64,000 bases of DNA from Variovorax sp. S12S4 (lineage in GTDB: Bacteria > Pseudomonadota > Gammaproteobacteria > Burkholderiales > Burkholderiaceae_C): positions 3,387,001 to 3,451,000 of the forward strand of contig NZ_JALPKR020000002.1 of NCBI RefSeq assembly GCF_023195515.1, read 5' to 3'. Numbering within the stretch: position 1 is the first letter of the stretch; every line of letters begins with the position of its first letter. Of this stretch, positions 19,358 through 27,842 are shown one piece after another. The translations under genes were made by a program, and so were the position numbers. The notes beneath the pieces are model-generated. The model was not told where the DNA came from, ran no database searches, and worked only from the letters and a program-made list of their open reading frames with translations.

Positions 19358-20293
19358 TCAGAGCCTGCCGAGCAGCAAGAACTCCATCAGCGCCTTCTGC
19401 GCGTGGAGCCGGTTCTCGGCCTCGTCCCACACCACCGACTGCGGGCCGTCGATGACTTCGGCCTGCACTTCTTCGCCGCGGTGGGCGGGCAGGCAGTGCA
19501 TGAAGAGGGCGTCCGGCTGGGCGACGCGCATCATGTCTTCGTCGACGCACCAGTCGGCAAAGGCCTTGCGGCGCGCTTCGTTCTCGGACTCGTAGCCCAT
19601 GCTGGTCCAGACGTCGGTGGTGACGAGGTCGGCGCCGCGGCAGGCTTCCATCGGGTCCTTGAAGACCTCGTAGCTGTCGGCCGACCGCAAGCCAGCTACG
19701 GATTGATCAACCTCGTAGCCGCTGGGCGTGCTCACATGCACCTTGAAGCCGAGAATCTCGCTCGCCTGCAGCCAGGTGTTGGCCATGTTGTTGCCGTCGC
19801 CCACCCAAGCCACCGTTTTCCCCTGGATCGAGCCGCGGTGCTCGATGTAGGTGAAGATGTCCGCAAGGATCTGGCAGGGATGGAACTCGTTGGTCAGGCC
19901 GTTGATCACCGGCACGCGCGAATGCGCGGCAAAGGTATCGATCTTGGTCTGCTCGTAGGTGCGGATCATCACGATGTCGACCATGCGGCTGATCACCTTG
20001 GCGCTGTCCTCGATGGGTTCGGCGCGACCGAGCTGGCTGTCGCCGGTGGTCAGGTGCACCACGCTGCCGCCAAGCTGGTACATGCCCGCCTCGAAGCTCA
20101 CGCGGGTGCGCGTGCTGGCCTTCTCGAAAATCATTGCCAGCGTGCGGTCGGTCAGCGGCTGGTGCTTTTCGTAGGTCTTGAACTTCTTCTTGATGATCGC
20201 CATGCGATCGAAAAGATAGGCGTACTCGTCGGCCGTGAGGTCCGAGAACTGCAGGTAGTGGCGGATGGCGTTCGGCGTGGTGGCGGTCGTCAT
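19358..20293 (-). CDS. argF: Ornithine carbamoyltransferase
   Basis: 311 residues. It condenses ornithine with carbamoyl phosphate to citrulline in arginine synthesis. Carbamoyl-phosphate loop STRTR appears near residue 60, ornithine-binding FHPCQILAD near 138, and the SMG loop and FMHCLPAHRGEEV towards the C-terminus. The ATG overlaps the argD stop by 4 bp, so argD-argF is one translation-coupled unit. Confidence 0.97.
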   Translation of the reverse strand: MTTATTPNAIRHYLQFSDLTADEYAYLFDRMAIIKKKFKTYEKHQPLTDRTLAMIFEKASTRTRVSFEAGMYQLGGSVVHLTTGDSQLGRAEPIEDSAKVISRMVDIVMIRTYEQTKIDTFAAHSRVPVINGLTNEFHPCQILADIFTYIEHRGSIQGKTVAWVGDGNNMANTWLQASEILGFKVHVSTPSGYEVDQSVAGLRSADSYEVFKDPMEACRGADLVTTDVWTSMGYESENEARRKAFADWCVDEDMMRVAQPDALFMHCLPAHRGEEVQAEVIDGPQSVVWDEAENRLHAQKALMEFLLLGRL

Positions 20294-21498
20294 TGCGCTG
20301 CTGGCTCCGACAGGAAGGTTTTCACGATGGGCGCGAGGATGGCGACGATTTCGTCGGCCTCGGCAATGCTCAGGATGAGCGGCGGAACGAGGCGGATCAC
20401 CTTGTCGGCCGTCACGCTCAGCAGCAGGCCGGCGTCGCAGGCGCGGTTCAGGATGACGCCGCAGGGGCGGTCGAGCTCAATGCCCAGCATCAGGCCCTGG
20501 CCGCGGATTTCCTTCACGCCGGGCAGGCCGCCGATTTCGCGCTGCAGCGCGCTCTTCAGGTGTTCGCCCACCGTGGCGGCGTTTTCGAGCAGCTTGTGCT
20601 CTTCCATGATGCGAATGGTTTCCACGCCCGCACGCATGGCAAGCGGGTTGCCGCCGAAGGTGGTGCCGTGGTTGCCCGGGCCGAAGATGTTGGCGGCCTT
20701 GGGGCCGGCCACCACCGCGCCGATAGGCACGCCCGAGCCCAGGCCCTTGGCCAGCGGCATCACGTCCGGCTTGATGCCGGCCCACTGGTGCGCGAACCAC
20801 TTGCCGGTGCGGCCCATGCCGCACTGCACTTCGTCGATCATCATGAGCCAGTCGCGCTCGTCGCACAGGGCGCGAACCTGCTTCAGGTAGTCCACGCGCA
20901 TCGGGTTGATGCCGCCTTCGCCCTGAATGGTTTCGAAGAACACGGCCACCACGTTGGGGTTGCCTTCGGTGGCCTTCTTGAGCGCTTCGATGTCGTTCAG
21001 CGGCACGCGGATGAAGCCCTCGACCAGCGGGCCGAAGCCGGCCTGGACCTTCGGGTTGCCCGTGGCCGACAGGGTGGCGATGCTGCGGCCGTGGAACGCG
21101 GCCTCGTAAACCACGATTTCGGGCCGCTCGATGCCCTTGTCGTGGCCGAACTTGCGCGCGAGCTTCAGCGCGGCTTCGTTGGCTTCCAGGCCCGTGCAGC
21201 AGAAAAAGGCGTTGGTCAGGCCCGAAAGCTCGGTCAGCTTGGTGGCCAGCTGCTCCTGGCCGGGCACGTGGTAGTAGTTGGAACTGTGGATCAGCTTGCT
21301 GATCTGGTCCTGCAGCGCGGGCACCAGCTCGGGGTGGTTGTGGCCCAGCGTGTTCACGGCAATGCCGCCAAGGCCGTCGAGATACGCCTTGCCCGAGGTG
21401 TCCCAGACTCGGCAGCCCTGGCCGTGCGACAGCGCGATCGGCAGGCGACCGTAGGTGTTCATGACGTGGGGCGAGGTGGGCTGGGCGGTAGCGCTCAT
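20290..21498 (-). CDS. argD: Acetylornithine aminotransferase
   Basis: 402 residues, class-III PLP aminotransferase. It converts N-acetylglutamate semialdehyde to N-acetylornithine and often also acts in lysine synthesis. PLP lysine is in MPLAKGLGSGVPIGA (about residue 250), the catalytic Asp in MMIDEVQCGMGRTG, and the substrate-specific AFHGRSIATLSATG is present. GGAGA lies 7 nt before ATG 21498. First gene of argD-argF, divergent from the DUF3579 gene across 161 bp. Its close relatives include succinylornithine and GABA aminotransferases, but pairing with argF supports ArgD. Confidence 0.93.
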   Translation of the reverse strand: MSATAQPTSPHVMNTYGRLPIALSHGQGCRVWDTSGKAYLDGLGGIAVNTLGHNHPELVPALQDQISKLIHSSNYYHVPGQEQLATKLTELSGLTNAFFCCTGLEANEAALKLARKFGHDKGIERPEIVVYEAAFHGRSIATLSATGNPKVQAGFGPLVEGFIRVPLNDIEALKKATEGNPNVVAVFFETIQGEGGINPMRVDYLKQVRALCDERDWLMMIDEVQCGMGRTGKWFAHQWAGIKPDVMPLAKGLGSGVPIGAVVAGPKAANIFGPGNHGTTFGGNPLAMRAGVETIRIMEEHKLLENAATVGEHLKSALQREIGGLPGVKEIRGQGLMLGIELDRPCGVILNRACDAGLLLSVTADKVIRLVPPLILSIAEADEIVAILAPIVKTFLSEPAAQ

Positions 21499-21659
21499 TC
21501 GGGTTCTCCAGATAGGGAACCGCGGATTCTAGGCGTCCGGTCGGGCAGCTTCATTGAGGATTCCGCATTACAGCAATGCCCTTGGCTCGGGCAGCAAAGT
21601 GGCGCGGATAGAATCCCTTGTTGCACTGCAGCACCTGCTTGCGGGCGCCTCATTCAACG

Positions 21660-21989
21660 ATGATTTCCCCCACTGCCAAAGAAATCTTCATCCAGGGCAT
21701 CACCCATGATGGCCGGACTTTTCGCCCGAGCGACTGGGCCGAGCGGCTGGCCGGCGTCATGTGCTCTTTTCGCCCTGGGGGCGCCTATCCCGGAAGCCAC
21801 TTGAGCTATTCGCCGTGGTGCGTTCCCACCACCATCAACGGTGTGAAATGCGTGGTTGTGAACCGGGCCCTGCGCGATGCCGAACCCATGGCCTGGGACT
21901 TCTGCGTCAATTTTGCGCGCGACAACGACCTGCAGGTGGCCGAAGCTTGCCTGGTTCCCGACGCGCCCGGCGCACCGCCCAAGACCTGA
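21660..21989 (+). CDS. DUF3579 domain protein
   Basis: 109 residues from ATG 21660 (MISPTAKEIFIQGITHDG). The compact conserved core GRTFRPSDWAERLAG...YSPWCVPTTINGVKCVVVN is typical of DUF3579, a family found mainly in betaproteobacteria next to argD/argF. No enzyme motif is visible. The divergent arrangement with argD is the usual context and may mean co-regulation; role unknown. A TAGAAT hexamer at 21609-21614 is a possible -10 element. Confidence 0.88.
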   Translation: MISPTAKEIFIQGITHDGRTFRPSDWAERLAGVMCSFRPGGAYPGSHLSYSPWCVPTTINGVKCVVVNRALRDAEPMAWDFCVNFARDNDLQVAEACLVPDAPGAPPKT

Positions 21990-22029
21990 GCCGGCCCGCC
22001 CCGCTTCTTCCACAAAGCGAACGCCCATG

Positions 22030-22055
22030 AAAAAACCGCCCGAAGGCGGTTTTTT
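22030..22055. terminator. Bidirectional intrinsic terminator between DUF3579 and rpsT
   Basis: A-run, CCGCC, loop CGAA, GGCGG, T-run (stem 22031-22054). The convergent genes ending at 21989 (plus) and 22127 (minus) can both use it. Confidence 0.9.
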
Positions 22056-22126
22056 ACACTTTGCTGCAGCGCACCCCGATCAAACGGCGGACCGGAGAAT
22101 TCCGATCCGGGCTTGCCTGACAGGTG

Positions 22127-22441
22127 TCAGGCGGCTGCCTTTTCAGGCGCGAGGGCGAGGGCCTTGACCTTCGCCGACAGGCGGCTCTTGTCGCGAGCTG
22201 CCTTGTTCTTGTGGAAGATGCCCTTGTCGGCGACGGTGTCGACGATGCTCTGGGCCTTCGCGAAGAGTTCGCTTGCCTTGGTCTTGTCGCCGGCCAGAAC
22301 GGCCTTTTCGACATTCTTCACGGCGGTGCGGTATTTGGAGCGCAGCGAGGTGTTCGCAGCGTTGAGCTTGGTGTCCTGGCGGACGCGCTTACGGCCGGAG
22401 GCGAGGCGCGGGTTCTTTTTCTTGGGCTTGGCGGATGCCAT
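22127..22441 (-). CDS. rpsT: 30S ribosomal protein S20
   Basis: 104 residues, very basic, starting [20 protein letters not shown]20 is a primary 16S rRNA-binding protein of the small subunit. The Ala/Lys-rich helical repeats ([30 protein letters not shown]) are typical; the C-terminal Ala/Pro/Lys tail makes it somewhat longer than E. coli S20 (87). It is divergent from murJ, the usual betaproteobacterial arrangement. Two short inverted repeats lie just downstream (22087-22108 and 22114-22131) before the terminator at 22030-22055. Confidence 0.97.
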
Positions 22442-22486
22442 GATTTAGTTCCTTAGGTGTCTGAGGATGATGCAGCAAAGCCCTCC

Positions 22487-22492
22487 ATTATA
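22487..22492 (-). promoter_or_regulatory. -10 box of the rpsT promoter
   Basis: Perfect TATAAT on the minus strand, 45 nt before the rpsT start. The best -35 candidate is TTCGGT 18 nt upstream, a weak match. Confidence 0.65.
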
Positions 22493-22546
22493 GGCCGGGT
22501 TGGGTTTTTCACCGAATCGGGGCTTGCCGGGCCCTACACTCGCCCC

Positions 22547-24100
22547 GTGTCACTGCTCAAATCCGCCTCCACCGTTTCCCTTCTGACGCTCGCATCGCGG
22601 ATCACGGGCCTCGTGCGCGACGTGCTTTTTGCCTCGGTATTTGGCGTCAGCGCGCTCACCGATGCCTTCAACGTCGCTTTTCGCATTCCCAACCTGTTCC
22701 GGCGGGTTTTCGGCGAAGGCGCCTTCAGCCAGGCCTTTGTGCCGGTGCTGGCCGGGCACAAGACCGAGGCCGGGGAAGAGGGCGCCAAGGCGCTGATCGA
22801 CCACGTGGCCACGCTGCTCACCTGGGCGCTGGTGGTCGTGTGCGTGGCCGGCGTGGTCGGCGCGCCGTGGCTGGTGTGGGCCATGGCCAGCGGGCTGGAG
22901 GGCTTCGACGCAGCCGTGGTCATGACGCGCTGGATGTTTCCGTACATCGGCTTCATGTCGCTTGTGGCGCTGGCGGGCGGTGTCCTGAACACCTGGCGCA
23001 AGTTCGCGGTGCCGGCCGCCTCGCCGGTGCTGCTCAACATTTCGCTGATTCTTGCCATCGTGGCCGGCGCGCCGCTGTTCAGGCGCTACGGCATCGAGCC
23101 GATCTACGCGCAGTGCGCGGGCGTGCTGGTCGGCGGTGTGCTGCAACTGGCGCTGCAGGTGCCCGCGCTGCGCGCGCTGGGCCTCATGCCGCGTATTGGC
23201 GCAACCTTCGGAGCGCTCCGCGCCGCCTGGACCGACCCGACCACGCGCAAAGTGCTGAAGCTTATGCTGCCTGCCTTGCTGGGCGTGAGCGTGGCGCAGA
23301 TTTCGCTGCTCATCAATACGCAGATCGCATCGCACCTTGCCACGGGCAGCGTCACCTGGGTGGTCAATGCGGACCGCCTGATGGAGTTTCCGACCGCCAT
23401 GCTGGGCGTGGCGCTTGGCGTGGTGCTGATGCCGCAACTGGCTGGCGCGCGGGCCGCCAAGGACGACGAGCGCTATTCGGCCCTGCTCGACTGGGGGCTG
23501 CGGCTGGTGGTGCTGCTCTCGGCGCCCTGCGCCATTGCGCTACTGCTGTTCTCGCAGCCGCTGGTTGCTGTGCTTTTTCACAACGGCGCGTATGGCGCCG
23601 AAGACGTGAGGCGCACCACGCTCGCATTGATGGGCTACGGCGTCGGGCTGGTCGGCATCGTCGCCATCAAGGTGCTTGCGCCGGGCTACTACGCCAAATA
23701 CGACATGCGCACGCCGGTGATCATTGCGGTGTCGGTGCTGGTGCTGACCCAGTTGCTCAACGTCTTTCTGGTGCCGGTGCTGCAGCATGCCGCGCTCACG
23801 CTCACCATCGGCATCGGCGCGGTGGTCAACGCGATCTGGCTGCTGGTGGGGCTGGTTCGCCGCGGCAGCTACAAGCCCGAGCCGGGCTGGGGCAAGTTCA
23901 TTCTGCAGGTGGCGGCGGGCACGCTGGTGCTGGCCGCGTTGCTGGCCTGGGGCTCGTACTATTTCGACTGGATTGGCCTGCGGGCCCAGCGGCTGCAGCG
24001 TATCGGGCTGCTGGCGGCGCTGATCGCGGGGGCGGGGCTGCTGTACTTTGCCGTGCTTGCCGCCGTGGGCGTGCGGTTGCGCAGTTTCATGCGCCGTTAA
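22547..24100 (+). CDS. murJ: Lipid II flippase MurJ
   Basis: 517 residues with about 14 hydrophobic segments. MurJ (MOP superfamily) flips lipid II across the inner membrane in peptidoglycan synthesis. The conserved opening SLLKSASTVSLLTLASRITGLVRD and the cytoplasmic-loop FRIPNLFRRVFGEGAFSQAF are present. I chose GTG 22547 because it places the family N-terminus at residue 1; an ATG at 22457 would add 30 residues overlapping the rpsT promoter. It is divergent from rpsT. Confidence 0.95.
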   Translation: MSLLKSASTVSLLTLASRITGLVRDVLFASVFGVSALTDAFNVAFRIPNLFRRVFGEGAFSQAFVPVLAGHKTEAGEEGAKALIDHVATLLTWALVVVCVAGVVGAPWLVWAMASGLEGFDAAVVMTRWMFPYIGFMSLVALAGGVLNTWRKFAVPAASPVLLNISLILAIVAGAPLFRRYGIEPIYAQCAGVLVGGVLQLALQVPALRALGLMPRIGATFGALRAAWTDPTTRKVLKLMLPALLGVSVAQISLLINTQIASHLATGSVTWVVNADRLMEFPTAMLGVALGVVLMPQLAGARAAKDDERYSALLDWGLRLVVLLSAPCAIALLLFSQPLVAVLFHNGAYGAEDVRRTTLALMGYGVGLVGIVAIKVLAPGYYAKYDMRTPVIIAVSVLVLTQLLNVFLVPVLQHAALTLTIGIGAVVNAIWLLVGLVRRGSYKPEPGWGKFILQVAAGTLVLAALLAWGSYYFDWIGLRAQRLQRIGLLAALIAGAGLLYFAVLAAVGVRLRSFMRR

Positions 24101-24230
24101 GCCGCAGGTACAACGGCTGACAACAGGGCCAGATCAAACCGCCGCCGGCTTCTGCAGCCGCGGCGTTTTCGCATTGCGCAAGCTGAAAACACCGCCTTGA
24201 CGCTCCCCGAATGCTCCTCTACAAAGACAC

Positions 24231-25082
24231 ATGACGTTCAGCTTTCAGGTTCCCACGGCATTGGCGTATTTCGAATCGCTGGTGCAGAGCGACGACCACT
24301 TTCCGCTGCTCGAGGCTGCCGCCAGCCTTGCGCAGGACGAATACCCCGACCTCGACGTGCAGCAGGTGCTCGGCGACGTCGACCAGCTGCTGGCCCGGCT
24401 CAAGCGCCGGCTGCCCGCAGACGCCGCGCCGCTCGCCCGGCTGCGTGCGCTCAACCAGTTCTTCTTCAACGACCTGAACTTCGGCGGCAACGTCAACGAC
24501 TACTACGACCCGGACAACAGCTACCTGAACGCCGTCCTGCGCACGCGCCGCGGCATTCCCATTTCGCTGGCGGTGCTGTGGATGGAGCTGGCGCAGGGCC
24601 TGGGCCTGCAGGCGCGCGGCATCGGTTTTCCGGGGCATTTCATGCTCAAGGTCACGCTGCCGAAGGGGCAGGTGGTCATCGATCCCTTCACCGGCAAGTC
24701 GCTCTCGCGCGAAGAACTCGGCGAGCGGCTCGAGCCCTACAAGCGCAGCAACGGGCTGGTTGGCGATTTCGACGTGCCGCTGGGCCTTTACCTCCAGCCC
24801 GCCAGCTCGCGCGAAATCATCGGCCGCATGCTGCGCAACCTGAAGGAAGTGCACCGCGCCCAGGAAGACTGGCAGCGCGCCATCGCCGTGCAAGACCGCC
24901 TCATTGCGCTGCTGCCCACCGCCTGGGGCGAATACCGCGACCGCGGCATTGCGCATGCCGAGCAGGGCAACACTGCGGCCGCCGTGCGCGACCTGGAAAC
25001 CTACCTGGAGCACGCGGAAGACGCGCTGGACGTCGACGTCATTGCGGAGCGGGTGGCCGCCTTGCGCCGAGCGGCCAACTGA
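24231..25082 (+). CDS. SirB1-family protein (transglutaminase-like plus TPR)
   Basis: 283 residues. The N-terminal two thirds is the SirB1 transglutaminase-like domain with the typical LNQFFFNDLNFGGNVNDYYDP, NSYLNAVLRTRRGIPISLAVLWMEL and GIGFPGHFMLKV segments. The usual catalytic Cys is not obvious, so it may be non-enzymatic. The C-terminal part (about 205-275) contains TPR-like helices (QEDWQRAIAVQDRLIALLP, GIAHAEQGNTAAAVRDLE). The cellular role is unknown; relatives often sit near murJ or prfA. It overlaps the VOC gene by one base. Confidence 0.88.
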   Translation: MTFSFQVPTALAYFESLVQSDDHFPLLEAAASLAQDEYPDLDVQQVLGDVDQLLARLKRRLPADAAPLARLRALNQFFFNDLNFGGNVNDYYDPDNSYLNAVLRTRRGIPISLAVLWMELAQGLGLQARGIGFPGHFMLKVTLPKGQVVIDPFTGKSLSREELGERLEPYKRSNGLVGDFDVPLGLYLQPASSREIIGRMLRNLKEVHRAQEDWQRAIAVQDRLIALLPTAWGEYRDRGIAHAEQGNTAAAVRDLETYLEHAEDALDVDVIAERVAALRRAAN

Positions 25083-25510
25083 TGAGCGCCAGGAGCGGCG
25101 TTGCCGACGCCTCCGATCTCGGCACGCTTCACGAATTTCACGGCGTGCAGCCGGTGCTACCGGTGTCCGACGTCACGCGCGCCGCGCGCTGGTTCCGGGA
25201 CATCCTGGGCTTCGAGCTCGATTTCATCGCCGGCGAGCCGCCCAGCTATGCGCGGGTGAAGAAGGGCGACCGCACCTATGGCGATCCGGTCTACCTGCGC
25301 CTGTGGCAATGCAACACGCGCGGCGCCGTACCCTGGCGCGGCGAAATCGTGATCCACGTGGGCAAGGACATCGACGGCCTGCACGCCGCCTACGTGAAGC
25401 GCGGCGTTACCGTGGTTGAGCCGCCCACGTCGCAGCCCTGGGGCCTGCGCGAATTCGCGATCCGCGAGCCCGACGGACATATCTTGCGCTTCTGCGGCTA
25501 TTTACCCTGA
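25082..25510 (+). CDS. VOC (glyoxalase/bleomycin-resistance fold) protein
   Basis: 142 residues. One pair of beta-alpha-beta-beta-beta modules is visible: VQPVLPVSDVTRAARWFRDILGFELDFI and the C-terminal VTVVEPPTSQPWGLREFAIREPDGHILRFCGY. The DPDGH-type end (EPDGH) and His/Glu positions fit metal binding in the dioxygenase/glyoxalase/antibiotic-resistance superfamily; the reaction cannot be named. The ATG overlaps the sirB1 stop by one base. Confidence 0.88.
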   Translation: MSARSGVADASDLGTLHEFHGVQPVLPVSDVTRAARWFRDILGFELDFIAGEPPSYARVKKGDRTYGDPVYLRLWQCNTRGAVPWRGEIVIHVGKDIDGLHAAYVKRGVTVVEPPTSQPWGLREFAIREPDGHILRFCGYLP

Positions 25511-25550
25511 ATTTCTGATACATAAAATTACAAATGGACCGGCGCGAACG

Positions 25551-25577
25551 TGTCGATCCGGCTTCCCCTCGTCCGAC
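25551..25577 (+). promoter_or_regulatory. Candidate ECF42-type promoter before the DGPF-sigma operon
   Basis: TGTCGA at 25551-25556 and CGAC at 25574-25577, separated by 17 bp. This matches the motif I recall for ECF42 sigma factors (TGTCGA at -35, CGA/TC at -10). It lies about 70 nt upstream of the first DGPF gene, whose operon ends in an ECF42-type sigma gene, so autoregulation is likely. Confidence 0.55.
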
Positions 25578-25643
25578 GTGTGAACAGGAGCGCGCAGTTT
25601 TCAACGCCTCCGGCTTCATTCATCAACCTTCAGGAGAAACGAC

Positions 25644-26072
25644 ATGCGATTCATGGTTCTGGTCAAGGCCAACAAGGATTCCGAAGCGGGCGTGATGCCC
25701 AGCACCGAAGTGCTCACGGCCATGGGCAAGTTCAACGAGGAACTGGTCAAGGCCGGCGTGCTGCTGGCGGGCGAAGGGCTGCATCCGTCTTCAAAGGGTG
25801 CGCGCGTGCGCTGCGAAGGCTCCAAGCGCACGGTGATCGATGGCCCCTTCGCCGAGACGAAGGAACTGCTCGCGGGTTTCTGGCTGCTGCAGGTCAAGTC
25901 GAAGGAAGAAGCCATCGAATGGATCAAGCGCAGCCCGTTCCAAGAGGGCGAGATCGAGATCCGCCAGGTGTTCGAGGCCTCCGATTTCGGCGACTCCATG
26001 ACGCCCGAGCTGCTGGCGCAGGAAGACCGCCTGCGCGCCGAGACCGAGGCCCGTACCAAGGCCGGCAACTGA
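25644..26072 (+). CDS. YciI/DGPF-domain protein 1
   Basis: 142 residues with the DGPF signature in IDGPFAETKELLAGFWLLQV (about residues 70-90) and the family opening MRFMVLVKANKDSE. DGPF (YCII-related) proteins are small ferredoxin-fold proteins nearly always encoded beside ECF42-type sigma factors, as here. Some YciI relatives show weak hydrolase or dehydrochlorinase activity, but the role of the DGPF group is unknown. The gene follows a strong AGGAGA site and is 29 nt before a paralogue. Confidence 0.92.
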   Translation: MRFMVLVKANKDSEAGVMPSTEVLTAMGKFNEELVKAGVLLAGEGLHPSSKGARVRCEGSKRTVIDGPFAETKELLAGFWLLQVKSKEEAIEWIKRSPFQEGEIEIRQVFEASDFGDSMTPELLAQEDRLRAETEARTKAGN

Positions 26073-26101
26073 ATCAAAAAACCGCATCAAGGAGACCTGC
26101 C

Positions 26102-26521
26102 ATGCGATTCATGCTGCTGATGATTCCCCACGGCTACGAAACAGCCGCACCCGGCACCATTCCGGACGACGTCGAAGCCGTCGGGGCCATGATGGCCTAC
26201 AACGAGTCGATGCAGAAGGCCGGCATCCTGATCAGCTGCGACGGCCTGCATCCGCCCTCGATGGGCGCGCGCGTGAGCTTTCCGGGCCGCAAGCCCAAGG
26301 TGGTGGACGGCCCCTTCGCCGAAGCCAAGGAAGTGCTCGGCGGCTACTGGATCATCGACGTGCCCTCGCGCGCCGACGCGATCGAATGGGCCACCCGCTG
26401 CCCCGGCAGCGAAAACGAAGTGATCGAGGTCCGCCAGATCCAGGAGATTGCCGATTACCCGCCAGACGTGCAGGCCCTGACGGCCGAGATGGCGTCGATG
26501 CAGGCGGTCAAGAAGGCATAG
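26102..26521 (+). CDS. YciI/DGPF-domain protein 2
   Basis: 139 residues from ATG 26102 after AAGGAGA; paralogue of the preceding gene (both start MRFM and carry DGPFAE, here VDGPFAEAKEVLGGYWIIDV). The C-terminus differs (IADYPPDVQALTAEMASMQ). The sigma factor gene starts 2 nt after its stop, so expression is tightly linked. The tandem pair may form a heterodimer or act on two related substrates; this is inference. Confidence 0.92.
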   Translation: MRFMLLMIPHGYETAAPGTIPDDVEAVGAMMAYNESMQKAGILISCDGLHPPSMGARVSFPGRKPKVVDGPFAEAKEVLGGYWIIDVPSRADAIEWATRCPGSENEVIEVRQIQEIADYPPDVQALTAEMASMQAVKKA

Positions 26522-26523
26522 GG

Positions 26524-27822
26524 ATGAGCGCTGCGGCCCGGGACGAGGCCGCCATTCACCGCACCATCGAGGCGGTGTGGCGCATCGAGTCCGCGAAGAT
26601 CATTGCCACCGTTGCGCGCATGGTGCGCGACGTGGGCCTGGCCGAAGAGCTGGCCCAGGACGCGCTGGTCTCGGCCCTGGAGCAATGGAGCGAAACCGGC
26701 GTGCCCGACAACCCCGCCGCCTGGCTCACTGCCGTGGCCAAGCGCCGCGCACTCGACCGGCTGCGCCATCGGCAAATGACCGAGCACAAGGCCGGCGAGA
26801 TCGGCCGCGAACTCGACGCACAGCACGAAATGGCGCAGGCCGATTTCGCCGAAGCGGTCGATGCCGCGCTCGACGACGACATCGGCGACGACCTGCTGCG
26901 GCTGGTGTTCACCGCCTGCCATCCGGTGCTTTCGACCGAGGCGCGCGTGGCGCTCACGCTGCGGCTGATGGGCGGCCTCACGACGGACGAGATTGCCCGC
27001 GCCTTCCTCGTGCCCGAGGCCACGGTGGCTCAGCGCATCGTGCGCGCCAAGCGCAGCCTTCTCGAAGCGCGCGTGCCTTTCGAGGTGCCGCGCCGGCACG
27101 AGCTCGAGGCGCGGCTCGCCTCGGTGCTCGAAGTGCTCTACCTGATCTTCAACGAAGGCTATTCGGCCACGGCGGGTGACGACTGGATGCGGCCCGCGCT
27201 GTGCGACGAAGCCATGCGGCTCGGCCGGATCGTGGCCGAGCTCGTGCCCGATGCGTCGGAAGTGCACGGCCTGGTGGCGTTGATGGAGATTCAGGCGTCC
27301 CGCACGGCGGCCCGTGTCGGCCCGTCGGGCGAGCCGGTGCTGCTGCTGGAGCAGAACCGCGCGCGCTGGGACCACATGCTGATTCGCCGCGGCCTGGCGG
27401 CACTTGCGCGCGCGGAGGCTCTTGGCGGAGCCTTGGGGCCCTATGCCTTGCAAGCCGCCATCGCCGCTTGCCATGGCCGGGCGCGAACGGCTGCGGAAAC
27501 CGATTGGCCCCGCATTGCGGCGCTGTACGACGCGCTGGCCGAGCTTTCTCCGTCGCCTGTCGTCGAGTTGAACCGCGCGGTGGCGCTGTCCATGGCGTTC
27601 GGGCCCGCAACGGGGCTGGAGGTGGTGGACGCGCTGCTCGGCGAGCCCGCATTGCAGGGCTATCACTTGCTGCCGGCGGTGCGCGGAGACCTGCTCTTCA
27701 AGCTGGGCCGCCACGACGAGGCGCGCAACGAATTCGATCGCGCCGCCTCGCTCACGCGCAACACGCGCGAGCGGACGCTGCTGCTGGCGCGGGCACGCGC
27801 CTGCCTTCTTCCGCCTGCCTGA
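26524..27822 (+). CDS. ECF42-type sigma-70 family RNA polymerase sigma factor with C-terminal TPR-like domain
   Basis: 432 residues. Sigma region 2 is in RIESAKIIATVARMVRDVGLAEELAQDALVSAL with AKRRALDRLRH, and region 4 in LTLRLMGGLTTDEIARAFLVPEATVAQRIVRAKRSL. These are followed by a long helical C-terminal domain (about residues 180-425) with the conserved LYLIFNEGY motif and RHDEARNEFDRAASL repeats. This architecture defines ECF42, which lacks an anti-sigma factor and is coupled to DGPF proteins. The two DGPF genes are immediately upstream, and the promoter at 25551-25577 fits its motif. The signal is unknown. Confidence 0.92.
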   Translation: MSAAARDEAAIHRTIEAVWRIESAKIIATVARMVRDVGLAEELAQDALVSALEQWSETGVPDNPAAWLTAVAKRRALDRLRHRQMTEHKAGEIGRELDAQHEMAQADFAEAVDAALDDDIGDDLLRLVFTACHPVLSTEARVALTLRLMGGLTTDEIARAFLVPEATVAQRIVRAKRSLLEARVPFEVPRRHELEARLASVLEVLYLIFNEGYSATAGDDWMRPALCDEAMRLGRIVAELVPDASEVHGLVALMEIQASRTAARVGPSGEPVLLLEQNRARWDHMLIRRGLAALARAEALGGALGPYALQAAIAACHGRARTAAETDWPRIAALYDALAELSPSPVVELNRAVALSMAFGPATGLEVVDALLGEPALQGYHLLPAVRGDLLFKLGRHDEARNEFDRAASLTRNTRERTLLLARARACLLPPA

Positions 27823-27842
27823 TTGCGCACCGCGCCGCGCCG

